The notes under the pieces: model-generated
What the model saw: only the letters and a program-made list of their open reading frames with translations
Told to the model about the DNA's origin: nothing
The model's database searches: none
DNA from: Cruorifilaria tuberocauda
Lineage: Eukaryota > Nematoda > Chromadorea > Rhabditida > Onchocercidae
Length of the DNA: 64,000 nucleotides
NCBI GenBank assembly: GCA_013365365.1
Contig: JABVXU010000314.1
Coordinates: 1-64,000 of the forward strand
Direction of reading: 5' to 3'
Shown here: one piece after another, positions 51,095 through 64,000 of the stretch
Position numbering within the stretch: position 1 is the stretch's first letter
How the letters are laid out: every line of letters begins with the position of its first letter
Program-made: the position numbers and the translations under genes

Positions 51095-53270
51095 AAGACA
51101 TATTTTTTCCTTTCATATTGCCAAAGTGCACCAATATAATTTTGTTGTATTTTTTGAATATCAATTTTTGATATTTCAGTTTTTTTTCTACAAATTACTG
51201 AAACAAAATATCACATGGCTTGGGGTAACTGCTACATTTCTCAAGGAATCTAAAGTAAAAAAAAAGGAATTCCAGAGGTTCGGTGTACAATAATTTATTT
51301 TATAATAAAAAAAGTCGAGAAAGGAAAATATTAAATATTAAAGGAAAATATAAAATACTTTGAGTTTTAATATATGAAATGAAGCCATTGAAGCAGAAGA
51401 TTTATTTACTCCTGGAAAAACGATTGTACCGCGTAGTGAGCTATTTAATAGCTTGGACTCATATTCATATTTATGAATTTCCTCGCTAATACATACCATT
51501 ACTCATTTGAAATTGTTGATTGTCCATCAAGAACTGACTATATTTTCACAAATTGAAAATGCTAACAGGATTCGGAATCATTCTCGTCCTGAAGATACGA
51601 GTTATACAGATTATTTTTGATCAGTGCCGGATGGAATCCGATATTATTTAGACAACACATTTTTTTCTTTTGTTTTTTCGGTAAAATCAATCGCAAAACT
51701 GTATATCTGTACTCTCTTCATATTATTTTTATATCCATATCATAATTGATCAGATCAGTAATTTAAATAATTACCGTTTGGATAAAACTTTTGTATTTAT
51801 TCCAAATTTTTCCAAGGTAATTACAAAAATGATTTTTATTTTTAACAAAAAAGAAAATTGATTAATTTTTAAGTGATAAACATTGATTAAAAATTTTAAA
51901 GAGAATATTTGAAGTATTCTCCCTGAAATTCCAATATTTTTTATAAGATGATAATGCAATTTTTCCACTTTTTTCTCAATACTTCTCAACATTTTATTGT
52001 GTCTAAAAGTCAAACATTTTTATTTTTGTCATTTTTCTTTATTTTATTTTTAAACGAAATTTGGAAATGTAACTAAAATTCCAAAATACACAATTAAAAT
52101 TGATGGCAGCCATTTTTCGTTGTTACACGAAAAAATATTTTCAATTAAATAATAGCAATTTTATTGCTTCCTTCTAATCTGCTAGAAAAATTAGTTGAGA
52201 GAAAGTAAAATTATTTATTTATTTACTAAAACACTCAAATCATTTCATTAAATTCGATCTATTTTCTTTTGTTTTTTCCTTATTACCTTATTACTAATAA
52301 GCTTAAAAATTACAGTAGAGCAAGCCTCTTTTTTAAGTAATGCTCTTCATATATAAATCAGTCAGGAAACTGTAGAAGTAATCGGAAGTTTCATCTCTTA
52401 TCTGAATTCCGCAACTAATTTTTGTAGTTCATTGCTCGATTGATTAGTCGAAATTAAAGTATAGTGAATAGTTTGCATGATTATTCTCGAAATAACTACT
52501 GTCTTCTCCCATTATCATCATCCATATATTGTTTATCACATATCCGATATATATTTTTGATGAATTTGCTTATAAAAGTCGAGAAAAATAATTCCGAATA
52601 TTAGAGCAGATGATAGATTGCGTAATAATCCTGAATTCCAACATATCTGCTGAGGTTGATTTTATTCCTTCATATTGAAAATCAACTTTGGTTAACTGTA
52701 GAAATTGTTTGCGATTTAATTTTTCATTTCAATTTCGCTCATCGATTTAAAGCAATTAATTCTGAATACGAGATTTGGATAATAAAGTATACAGTTGATA
52801 TTTAAAATCGGATTTAGAATTTAAAATTCGAATTAGAATAATGAAATTCGAACATATAGGACACAAATAAGTTTTATAAGATTTATAAATTAAATTACTT
52901 TAAAGTAATCGTGTAATGATTAAAATTTTTTAAATTTCAAGCGAACACAGATTTTATAATATTTTTTGCTCGATTGAAGAAAAAAAACTAAGTTTTTCCA
53001 AATACTCTGTGTTTTTTTTTGAGTTTTCCAAATGATAAATTCAAATATATTTTTATACAATGAAATCATATATCAACGCCGTGACGACCAATTTATCTTC
53101 AAAATTGTAAATGATAAAAGACTGTCGGCGCTAAAGCGGAAACAGCTGATAAGCTTTTGATTAAATCTCTTGTTGTACTTGAAATTTCAGGTTATTTATC
53201 ATTAAATTTCATTGTCTTCTATGTTTTGAAAACTGTTAACAAATGACGCAACAAAATACAATCAAAATCA

Positions 53271-53307
53271 ATCATACGTGTACGGGATCCCGTAACTTCC
53301 GTATGAT
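53271..53307. repeat. Nested palindrome
   Basis: A perfect 14-base palindrome, TACGGGATCCCGTA (53281-53294), sits between ATCATACG (53271-53278) and its exact complement CGTATGAT (53300-53307). The whole 37 bases can form an interrupted hairpin in otherwise AT-rich DNA. Confidence 0.92.
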
Positions 53308-56300
53308 ATATCTCATTGGTTCACCGGTGATAGTAATACTCTTATTACTTTCAATATTACTACTGTTTAATCTCATGACTTAATAACTCAATTTATTAAT
53401 AATTTGAAAATTTTCTTGTACGGAAAATATCTGATAGCTTTACCAGTAAAATTTGCCCTTCACATAAATGCATTGAATTTATCTTTAGAGATAAGTAATT
53501 ATCTTTTCAAGTGGTTTATTCTTCACACTTCAAATACATATCATTCTATTCTCAATTCAAGCGATTTACTCTTCACGTCAAATCTAAACAAATCATTGAC
53601 AAGCAATTTGCGTTGCAGAACAGAGGGGAAGGTGATAGAAGTTACGTGTATTACTGAATTTATGCAATCGATCATTGAGTCTTACTAAATAAAATATAAT
53701 CATATTAATTAATTAAGAGAGCTAAAATCTATCTTAGTACTCAAAATCATTAACGTCATCAAGTGTAATCTGTAAGGTTAGATATCTTGCTAAGCTTTGC
53801 AATTTTCGTGCAAGACGAAAGTATGATGAACGTTTATATCATTTGGTATTGCTTAATTTGGTTAATTAGATAATTTCGATGATATAATCGTTATGTTATC
53901 AACAGTTTGCAATTAAAATTATCATCAGTGATGAGTTTCCTCATATCATAAATCATTATTCCTATGCAAAAAATCGAAAAAATTTATGGGATCTTATCAC
54001 CAATCTTATCATCTTCTTATCACATTCTCATATCATTTATCCTTTCTTTGAATATCTTATTATCCGTCTTTCTTCATGTTAAATTTATAACAGTTTATAA
54101 TTTTATAATGAAACACAATTCATAATTTAGTTTCAGAATTTTCTTTTCATTTATTTCATTCTAATTCTGAAAAGAAATTTTTTATTTTCATCGGTTTTCA
54201 TTCATTAGGTAAAAACTTAGCTATTTCTTTTTAGTAATCACTAAAATGACTTGCTCATCTTAATATAGGAGGATTCTGAGCTTTGTTTCACAGCACTTTA
54301 CTAATAATAATTCCTCATTTTAAATTTTGTTTAAAAGTACTTATATGTTAAACCGATATATCAAAGTGGTACTTTCAAAAGGGTAGTAATATCAGTGATA
54401 GCTTCAGTACAACTTCAATAATTCAGCACTTATGAGAAAGCTACATTCACAGAATACATCTTTAAGTACCAATATAAGTTCAATTATCCTTCAGAAAAAA
54501 ACAAAAAGAAGATAACAAAGAAAGCAAAGACTTAAGAAATATGCAAAAAAAAGTTAGTTTGGAAGAAAAGAAAGTAATTAATTGTTAGATTAAATATATT
54601 ACGGAACTGATAGATATCAATGACTGAGGTATGGATTACACGGATGATAAAGTAAGAGAACGTAAGTAAAAGTAAGAGTACTTACATAATTCTATTTTAC
54701 CATGTAGTAAGAAAAAAGTTACGAAATCAGTTGGGACAAGAGTTTTACTCATCATATTTCTTTAATTAATATTGTGTCAAATAGATTGTTATACTCATTA
54801 ATCCACTTGTGGAAATGCGGAAAATTGGAATATAAATTTTCAACTTTTATTTCTTTCTTCCAATATTTTAATCATTTCTAAATTTGAATTTTATAATTAT
54901 TACCAATAATTTTTTCGAAATAAATTTGCATTACCTTTGTAAGTTAATATGTTAAGAAAGCATTTGATGTCCAAATACTTATAACTGAGAATAATTAATT
55001 GTTATTCATAATTAAAGTAAATTTGATGACATCGAGTAAAGTACTGAACTTAATAATGAAGGAATATCTCCTAGTTGTGAAATTTATGGACGGAATTTTA
55101 TAATTGAATGCTAAATGACGAATATCTTTATGTACAATATCTCTGATAAATATGTGTTCTGATAATCTTTTAAATTTTTGAAATTTTTTAAAATTCAACC
55201 TTACTTTATAAATTTGATTATTTGATAACACAGTATTATTTAGCAAACAGTTTTCTTACTTCAAAATTCGAATCTAATAATAATACAAAGGAAAAGAAGC
55301 GAATTACTATCACTTATGAAAAGATGGATTGTTGAATACATAAAAGAATGCTTGAATGTCGGTTTGAGCTTACTTAAATCTGGTCGATTGAAATCAATCT
55401 TCCAATTTTTGTTTGTGTTGAAGTTGCAATAGTTTTAAAGCTTTCATCATTTATTCTAGCTAAATTTGAATTTGAAAAATAGCTGCAGGTCTTTTTTTTA
55501 ATGCTAAAGTGTTACACCAAAATAAAGAAAATTTCAACGTTTCTAAAAAAAATGATAAGCTAATTTCAATTAAACAATTTCTAAATTAATTCAATATATT
55601 CTTTTTTCGAGTCATAAGAAACGATTATAATAAAAAAGATCGGAAAATTTCTTGAAAAGAATATTTATTTTTCGAGTTAATTATTCAAAAAACAATAAGA
55701 CTCATTTTTATTAACTTTTTTTAAACCTAAAAACATAAATTTCGATTTAATCTTTACTAAAAGTAATAAAATTTTATCTGAATGTCAATTAATTTTATAT
55801 TTCATTAAGTTTGAAAGTTTTTCATCTACGAATTAATATATTCTTCAACTGACGATTGCTCTAGAAAGCTTTAGCTAAAAGCTTTTAAAAATCAAATAGA
55901 TCAATAAGCAACATCAAATTCAATTAGTAAACATGCTGTAGATAAATTCTAATTTATAATTTTTCACAATAAATGCTATCTATAAAATTATTTTGTCACT
56001 GTTTTATCTAGTTTTTTAGTCTAATTTCATGCTTTTGAAATAAAAGATTCAATTCAAGCTGAAAATCCTTATGTTAATGGATGGATATATCGATTTAAAC
56101 TTCTAATCGAACTTGACATATTTATGTTTAATTCTAACCTTTTGCAATTTTGTTATTTAAAATTTTTAATTAATGAATTTGAAATTTTCCTTCAACAAGA
56201 ATAAATTGATGGAGGAGAAAGAATGAAGAAAAGGAAAGGAAGCGATTTATTAGTTCAAAATTGACTAATTGTACATTGTTGATCAATTAATCACTGATCG

Positions 56301-57378
56301 GGCTGTTCTCGCAAAAACATGAAATTTGAAATAAGATCGAACTTATTTGAAAGATCGGATGCTGAACTGTTAGCAAATGCTTTTGCTTTTATTGTCAAAT
56401 ATTACACCTATTTTTTTATAAGTTCCTTTAGTTTAATTTACTTCCTTTCGATGCATTTAATTTCAGCTTTATTGATTCCACGTTCGGTTCATTTAATTTT
56501 AATTTTTGTAAGTTTCAGTATACTTTATTAATATATGATACTTTATTTCACTTTCAGCTTATTTAATTTATAATTTTAAATCTGTAATCGTTTTGTCTAA
56601 ATCATTTGTATACAAAGCTTTAGTTTCTTTCATTTCCATTCATTTTATTTAATAAATGTAAAATTTCACTTTTGCAACCTCCTCACCTCTCAATATTGCT
56701 GTGGTCAACCAAAACAATTATTTAACTATTATTTCACCTTTATTGAATTAAATTTAAATTAGTTCAATTTCATTTTAGTGTTATTTGATGCTAATTGTGG
56801 AGAAGTGAAATTGCAAAACCATTCATTACTAAGAAAGAATTAATTGTCTTTATTGTCCTACTGTACTTTTATGCAGTATGCAATTAGCAATAGCACTCCA
56901 AAGCATTTTTCTTAATTAATGAAATTTAAAAATTTTTCATTCATAGAATATTTATATTATTCGTAATAGCTATAATTGTTCTAATTAATTAGATAATGGC
57001 AGCTTATTTCAGTGTGGTTGAAGGTAATTTATTAATTGTTATGTAACTTTAGAACTATCATCTATCTGATCTCGCAAATTTCAATGATAGCAATAGTTGT
57101 TAATAATACTTACACCTTTAATTATCTTATCATTTTACACTTATCAAACCTTAACAGTTATAAGTGATTTTTCTGATTTTGTTAAAATTTATCTGTAAAT
57201 AAACAATATTTAATTTTTTCGATATTTCAATTGAAACTGTCAATTATATTCCAATTCAATGTTTAAATACAGTAACTTTTTATTATATTATTCATGCTTA
57301 GAAAAGAAATTAGACAGATTTTAAAATGAAATTTTATACAAGCATATTCTAAATAGGAAAGATAATAGAGATGATAAA

Positions 57379-57409
57379 TAGAGAGAGAGGAAGACAGCGA
57401 GAGAGAGAA
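57379..57409. repeat. (GA)n tract
   Basis: Interrupted GAGAGAG repeat of about 30 bases. Confidence 0.85.
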
Positions 57410-60234
57410 TGAAGGATTGTGAGAGAAAAAGATTAAGAGATTGTTATATATAGAAGTTTTTCATAACATTTAGGAGACATACCTAAAATTTATTAATATA
57501 TAAGAAATTTCTTGAATTGTTAAAAAATTTTAAGCAAAGTAAAATTATCCATTATCAAATGTTTTTTATCAGAAAGAATGGTGACTTGTAATATCTTTTA
57601 AATAATAAATATTATATATCAATGATTGATTTGTCAGAAAAGTAGGAAAAATTAGAAAATAAATTAAAATATCGATTAAATTTCAAATGAAAATGTTCAT
57701 TTTATTTAAGATTTCATCATTTTTACTAGTATTAAACTACAAACATTCTGTTTTTTAGAAATTGAAATTTATCATTTCATTTTTGAATTATTTTACGAAA
57801 AAGTTATTTAACAAATGCGCTTTTCAATTTACTTCAATAAGCTTCACAAAACAGTTTGCATTTCAACTTCCATTATTTTTCATAGAGGAATGATTAATTG
57901 ATTTTTTTTCTAACCTTCATGAATTTTCATATAATTCATCATACTTAAGGAGGAATGACTCATTTATCACTTGCTGCTTTATCATTTGAAATTTGTTCAC
58001 ATGGAGTTTTTTTGTAGCAATCTATAATATAACTGTTAAGTGATAGCTCTGAATAAATTCAATCAGAAAAATTACTCAAAATGAAATAATCCATTAAATA
58101 AAATTTGGAATTAAGTGAAATTAAATTTGAAAAATGGTTTAAGATCAGAATAATCATATAAATGCACATTTTAGACAATGCTAACATAAATGAAAGAAAA
58201 AGATAAGTTAAATTTTGAATAAATAAGTTTAAAAAAAGTAATAAAATCCTTCTCACAGCAAAAATATTCTGTTTTTAATTTCTTTATTGCCAAATTATTT
58301 TATCCAAAAATATTTTTCATTTTTATTATTAATTTATATAAACTTCCCATCAAATTACTTAACTAATCAAACTTTCATGACAATAAATTTCAATAACTTT
58401 CACTGTTTCTCGAATTCGAAATAAATTCGTCACTGCTACTATCATTATTATGATATTAAGTTTTCCCAAAAAAAAAAAACTCATTTATTTAAAAATTCTT
58501 CCGATCGTTGCTCAACAATACTTTTGCTTCATCATTCATTCATATGAATTTAATACCAAATTAATTAATTGATCAAACTTTCCTACGAAAAATGATAATA
58601 TTGAAAGATTCATGGAATAAAATTGATTTTGCAAAAAAAACGAAACATGATAATAAAAAAAGTTATCATTGATCGTTGAGCAGCTTTACTGATTAGCATA
58701 ATCAAATTTGATAGAAATATTTTTTGCTCTGAAAGAAATTAAATTAGAACTTCGGTACAACAGAATAATCATGAAATGATTATTCTGAAACAAACGAAAG
58801 CGATCATTAGAATAAATGAATGATTTTGTTTTTTTCTAAATTGTGAAAATGGAAGAGAAAAACAGCGCATCAGTTAAATTCAAATTAGAAGAGGAAACGG
58901 AAAACAAGGATGATTGACAAGAGGGATAAAATTATCAGTGATAAAAAGATTGGTTGAAGAAAACTAAAGTTTAACTTTAAGTTCTCAGAAGTTAGAAAAA
59001 GAAAGCGAAATTATTGGATAAGAAATGATGATATGTGAATGCCATTTCCTGCCCAAAATAAGACGACTTAGTTCATATTTTCGATCATTTAGTTTAGTTT
59101 CTATTTGGAATTGAATTCAAGTATGATATCCTTTTCAAATATTTGCTTCAATAATCATTTAATGATGTAAGTTCTCATCTCCATTTTCTCCCTCCGTCTC
59201 CATTGTTCGTTAAGAATATTATCATTTCGTATGTTTGAATTGCTTCTTTAGTGATTAACATTGATCATTTTTAATTATTCTAATTAATTCAATGACATGG
59301 TTTGCCTAACAGTTAAGAAACACCATGAAGAATCCTTATATCCTATCATATCATGATAAAGCTTCAAATATTCCAAATAATTGCTGCTAATTTATCATAA
59401 AATTCAAATCTGCCAGTATTTGCAGCATTGTTTTCAACTTTCATAATTGCAAATTCATGAAATGCATAAATGATAAAACTTTTCATGCTAACGTTCAATA
59501 ATTATAGACCAAGTTAAATCGAAATGAATCAAGAAAAAGCCATAAGTTTGCAATTTTACAAATGTCATATCTTATTGAAAACTTTTTCATTTTCTTCTTT
59601 TTTTGTTTTCCAATAAGTTGTTCTTTCACTTAATTGGAATCTATTTCGCATACATAGAAAAATAAACTTTTTAAATTAATCATGAGATTAGAAGAGGAAA
59701 AAAAAGTAATTTGCAAAATATACTTAAAAGTAAATATGAAATAAAGTGGAAAATTTTTTATTTGCAATAACAGCAAATGACATCTATTTTATGAAAAAAA
59801 AAGTTAATGGATGGAAGCTATAAACATTTTCCATTTAAACTTTCGCCTATAATACATTTGATGATATAAATAGCCAGCCAAGAAGGATAATAAGCTTATC
59901 ATTTCCATTACAATTCAGCATTCTATATTCAGTATTGAATTTAATCGAATGTTTATCAGCATAACCTTTGAGTTCATCATGTTTCTTAGTTCTATTTTAC
60001 TTTTCTCTCTTTTTTTCCTCAAATGATTGAATAAATTTTTTAAGGAGAAAAATTTTTGCAGTTTTAAACTTTGGAATATCATCAGAATTTTTATCATTGA
60101 AATGATTTTATCCATGGATATGTTAATTCTTTCTCCTACTTTAGACTTTTAAATTATTTCTTTTATTTCTTTAAAGTTCTTTAAATGAATGAACATTTTC
60201 AAGTTCCTTAATTTGATTACTTACTTACTTACCT

Positions 60235-60850
60235 TTAAGGATTTCTTCTATGCTTTATTTCAAGCAATAAGCAACCATCGTAGCATGACTTAAATCAAAA
60301 TTTCATAGAGAAAAGTGTAAAAAATATACTTCAAGATTTTTTGAATTTTTATTCATTTTAGCTAAAAAGTTAAGTTGCTACCATAAATTTATCTTATTTG
60401 GGAACACAAAAATGCATGAATAACAAATAAAATTTCGTATGCTAAGTGCAATTTTAATCTAAAGTAGCTTTGAAGTCGAAAACTTTTATGATTTCAACAA
60501 TTTTCTTTATGGATGTATCGACCGTCTTATTTTCCTTTTTCCAAAATTATTCTGATTGAATAATTTGTTCAGAGCGGATAGAAACAAACAGACATTCTCG
60601 GGATTATTTAACCTGATTATTCATCTTCAAGAATTTTTTTATTCATTATTTTAAGTAATAAGCAATTAGCATGGAATGACTTAAATTAAAATTTTATAAG
60701 TGTGAAAAGGAAATCTTAACAAATAGCATATTGCAAGAAATTAATTTTTATTTGTTTGACTAATATGAGATATCATTATAAACTTATCATCTCTTGGAAC
60801 ACAAAAAGTTTCATATCGAATTTATAATTTATATTCATGTAATAATAGTT
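60235..60850 (+). repeat. Diverged direct duplication (two units of about 190 bases)
   Basis: Unit 1 (about 60235-60430) and unit 2 (about 60625-60815) share an ordered series: TTCAAG.ATTT, CAAGCAATAAGCAA versus TAAGTAATAAGCAA, AGCATGACTTAAAT versus GGAATGACTTAAAT, AAATTT.ATA, and GGAACACAAAAA. Many substitutions and small gaps separate them, so the duplication is old. No open frame or terminal repeat was seen. Confidence 0.6.
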
Positions 60851-60967
60851 ACATAAAATTATCCGTATAATGGTTATCGAAATATTCAACCTGATTACAT
60901 TTATCTTACGTGACTTGATGATCACGTTATTTCATCGTATTAAGCTATAATGCATTTCTTTTGTGTA

Positions 60968-60991
60968 TCTCTCTCTCTCTCTCTCTCTCTT
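60968..60991. repeat. (CT)n tract
   Basis: Twelve uninterrupted CT units about 300 bases upstream of the start codon at 61299. Confidence 0.95.
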
Positions 60992-61298
60992 CATATGATT
61001 TTCTTTTATCTTTCTATTTTCACTACTGTTCCAAAAGAATGACTCACCCTAAAAATTTTTTTATTCACGAAAACGCATTCCATAAGTATCACGTTACCGT
61101 AATCTTACGCAGTACATATTATCACTATTACTTAACGTTGACGTATTGTTGACGAAACTTATTATTAAAGCGTTGCAACAAAACAAACCGAACTGTGACT
61201 ATGAAGAATAAAACAATTACTTTATCAGTAATTATCATTTCTCCATTTTATGTTAGTGGTAAGTAACAATCACATTGAAATCGATGTAATCGAAGGGA

Positions 61299-64000
61299 AT
61301 GATGTCATCGATAAATTCATCTCATCCAAAGAAGAAGAAGAGGAATCATCATCGTAATCAGCAGCATAATCATGGTTCTCCACGTTCGCAACGTGAACAG
61401 TCGGGTGTTACTGTCTTCATGACGGCCTCATCACGGTCCACCGCTCAAACTGAAATGCATTCGAGATCTTCATCTCAGATTTATCCAACAACTGGTCCAT
61501 CTGATGATAACGATGATAACAATGATTATCAACCAAACAATAATGATAATCTCTCATATCAACAATGGTTAGTAAATATTTCACCGCACATTCTTTTCGT
61601 TTTTTTCCTCTATTCATTTGATTATTATTTTTACCACAGATTTCAACCATCTGTCTCAACTCTGCACAGAATTTTTGTCAAAATTGACGATAATATTTTA
61701 TGCAAAATAAATTTTTCTTTTTTTTGAATTGGCAAAAATTACAATTTTTGTTTTTTTTGTCATTTTTCTTTTCATTGTTCGAATTTTTGTTGGAAATAAT
61801 AAATAGCTTCTCGTATTCTTACATAATTCATTATTATTTAATCAGATAATACGAATTGTTGAAATTAAAATTGAGAATAATTTTATATGAAAAATTTATT
61901 TACTGTATTGGAATTTTGAAAAGTATGATTACTTTTTAAAATTTGACTATTTATTCATTTAATAAGTAAGGTAAGTAATATTTATCAGTTTCTAATTGAT
62001 ATGAGAATATATCGTTCGCATACTGTAGGAAAATATGCGAAGATTATTTCATATTTTCTTTTCAAGAAATATTCATTCATTTTTCTATTTAAAAATTTTA
62101 TGATAATCTTTTTGTTGCAACCTATCTTTTGCTATGATTGATAAAAAATTTTATTAGTTATCAAAATTTTAATTCACTTCTAGCGATTAAATCTTTTACT
62201 TTTCTTTACTTTGAATTTGACTTTTAAAGTCATACCAAAAAATTGCGATAAAACTTGAATTTTGTTTTCTTATTTTCCCTTAGCAAAAAATCATAAATTT
62301 TCTTTAACAAACTAAACTGTCATTATTCTGATAAGTTATAAGCAGCATCTGAAATTCATTTTTTCGGTAAATACATCGAAATTCATTTTAGTTTCGCATT
62401 CTAAATTATCAAAAAGGCAGAATTACATTTCTGTTTAGTGCAATGGAATTTGATGAAAAATTCCGCATGCAGTAGAATATAATGCATAATTTTCTTTTCT
62501 GGTTCCACTTGGATATTTTATTCAATGAGAAAAAATATTATTCGGAATTTTTTTTCTTGAAAATCCAAATGATTGTACAATTCCCTTTTCTTTATGCTTA
62601 TGCTTGTAATAAAATTTAAAATAGGAAATTAATAACTTAAATTAAATATATCATTTTTCAAGCTTTTTTTTCACTATTTTCTCATTAAAGTTAATTTTCT
62701 TCAAAGCATTTCTTATTTATTCACTTTATTATTGTTAATATTATCGATTGTTCTTTGGTAGAATTCAAGTTCCATTTCATATTTCAGTATACCATCTGTA
62801 CCATTCAATTTCATTACAAGCACAAGTCAACGAAACTTTGTGGAGAATGAAACGAAACTTATTTAGCTTTCTTTTGCTTTTTTCCTCCACACTTAATTTT
62901 GAAGTCAAACGTTTTAGTCAGATTAAAAATCGAATAAATAAAAACTTTATTTTTTCGTTTGCATCTTTTATCTTTTTCTTCAAACTTAATTATGAATTAT
63001 GATAATGGCTTATTTCTACGAAAGATCAGTAATTGCTATGAAATTTGTGTTCTTGTTTTTCTTTGTTTCAGAAGAATTTTTTTCGGCATAGTGAAATTGT
63101 TTGGTGAAATTTGATTTTCTTTTGAAATAGTTCGAAATGATTCTTAGAAATTACACACAATTATCAATGATTTATCAACAATTAATTTAATTAGTCAATA
63201 ATTAGTTTAATCAGTAATTAGCTAATTAGCAGTTGATTTATTGAATGGGTAGAGTATAGGTTCGAACTATTTGTTAAAGTAGTAATCCAGAAGAGACTGG
63301 ATACGAATAATAACAATGTAATACACAATGATAGTTTTTACTGATAAAGGTAATATAACGAGAAGCGAAATTTGAAAAATGGAAGATTGGAATGATGAAA
63401 AACATATGAGAAATATCCTAATTATGCATTAAAGATTAGAGTGAATAATAATTATAAGTTATGACATTACTATAATTAAGTTATTATCAAACAATATACT
63501 GTTTCGAAACTTCCGATAAAATTATCAAGTTGGAAATAATTCGCACAAACCACAATTGGGTGTAATTAATTAAATCAATTCGACTAATAAATTGTATAAA
63601 GCATTACTAAATTCCTTGGTAAATTATTTAATTGATAATATTTTAGATAAGATAGATAAACTATAAGACTTATTCATTATTTGAATAATTTTGGATCCTA
63701 GAATCATTTCGGGTTCTAAATATTAATTGATTAGATAATTTTGCAGTGAATACATGGGATCATCTGAATCAGGAAATGGTGTTTACCCGAGCAATTATAT
63801 GAAATACATTGAACCACCAAAATTATCATTAAAATATCAAAGTCAAGGAACATTTGATGAATTATGTTATCAGCCATGTTATGATAAGAATTCAATCCCT
63901 TATCAGTATGAAACTGATCATAAAATTGATGAAAGCAATCATGTGGTTATTAAAAAAATTCGTAATTTCTCGGAAAATACCACAGCACATGGCGTACGAC
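61299..64000 (+). CDS. Unrecognised protein, first two exons (partial, runs off right edge)
   Basis: Exon 1 is 61299-61567, from ATG to a GTTAGT donor, leaving two bases. Exon 2 starts at 63747 after TTTTGCAG and continues in phase to the end of the window. The N-terminal 90 residues are hydrophilic and low-complexity: SSHPKKKKRNHHRNQQHNHG (basic, His-rich), then Ser/Thr-rich, then Asp/Asn-rich (DDNDDNNDYQPNNNDN). Exon 2 is better ordered, with GVYPSNYMKYIEPPKLSLKY, CYQPCYDKN and HVVIKKIRNFSENTT. No signal peptide or membrane helix lies in the visible part. The layout fits a disordered N-terminal region of a larger regulatory or cytoplasmic protein. Another small exon could be hidden in the 2.2 kb intron. 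No family is recognised. Confidence 0.65.

Larger units (their letters stand above)
49086..61298. other. Gene desert of about 12 kb
   Basis: No exon with acceptable splice signals or recognisable protein sequence was found on either strand. The sequence is very AT-rich with long A or T runs. It contains GA tracts at 51043-51094 and 57379-57409, a CT tract at 60968-60991, the nested palindrome at 53271-53307, a small GC-richer patch near 53081-53150 and a diverged duplication at 60235-60850. Open frames such as 53404-53688 start at non-ATG codons and are probably chance. Some of it may be upstream regulatory sequence of the gene starting at 61299. Confidence 0.55.

Noticed and set aside
53404..53688. 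94-codon plus frame in the desert
   Set aside because: Starts at a non-ATG codon, no splice signals, composition like the surrounding AT-rich DNA.
63258..63275. GGTTCGAACT resembling a tRNA T arm
   Set aside because: No matching cloverleaf; it lies in the first intron of the right-edge gene.

Overview
This is an AT-rich (roughly 70% A+T) eukaryotic window. The genes are broken into many short exons by introns with T-rich TTTTCAG-type acceptors. The protein families present (HNF4-like supplementary nuclear receptor, Srx-type chemoreceptor, C16orf89/DUF4735 protein, SmF, SKI2 helicase, Rab geranylgeranyl transferase alpha) and candidate spliced-leader acceptors just upstream of start codons point to a nematode. 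Base composition and intron sizes suggest a filarial (spirurid) worm, but the species is inference. I built all gene models by hand from splice signals, reading-frame phase and remembered family features; no search was run.

Layout. (1) ~84-4045, minus: an HNF4-type nuclear hormone receptor running off the left edge. (2) 4046-12000: about 8 kb without a gene I can support, with a (CA)n microsatellite and a (CT)n tract. (3) 12132-15689, minus: a C16orf89-like (DUF4735) protein with an added C-terminal membrane segment. Immediately upstream on the same strand, 15971-16658, is snRNP protein SmF; the 281 bp gap with a T-rich acceptor looks like a nematode operon. (4) 19750-22053, minus: a complete seven-exon Srx-like 7TM receptor of 319 residues. 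(5) 23366-23625: an unexplained GC-rich block. (6) 25326-26098, plus: exon-like fragments of an unrecognised gene. (7) 26453-37436, plus: a 27-exon SKI2 exosome-cofactor helicase in which four introns start with GC instead of GT. (8) 39894-40609, minus: a three-exon 81-residue single-pass membrane protein that I do not recognise. (9) 43365-48448, minus: an 11-exon Rab geranylgeranyl transferase alpha subunit of 595 residues, with a TATA/G-rich promoter candidate about 0.5 kb upstream. (10) 48.45-61.3 kb: a gene desert with low-complexity tracts, a nested palindrome and a diverged duplication. (11) 61299 to the right edge, plus: the first two exons of an unrecognised gene.

The genes do not form one pathway: RNA surveillance (SKI2), splicing (SmF), vesicle-traffic prenylation (RabGGTA), transcription (NHR) and sensory signalling (Srx) sit side by side. 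No tRNA, rRNA, CRISPR array, viral gene or intact transposon was recognised. The most unusual points are the cluster of GC-AG introns and the duplicated intronic segment in SKI2, the stacked perfect inverted repeats at 42295-42357, the membrane-anchored C16orf89 relative in a putative operon with SmF, and the small orphan membrane protein.
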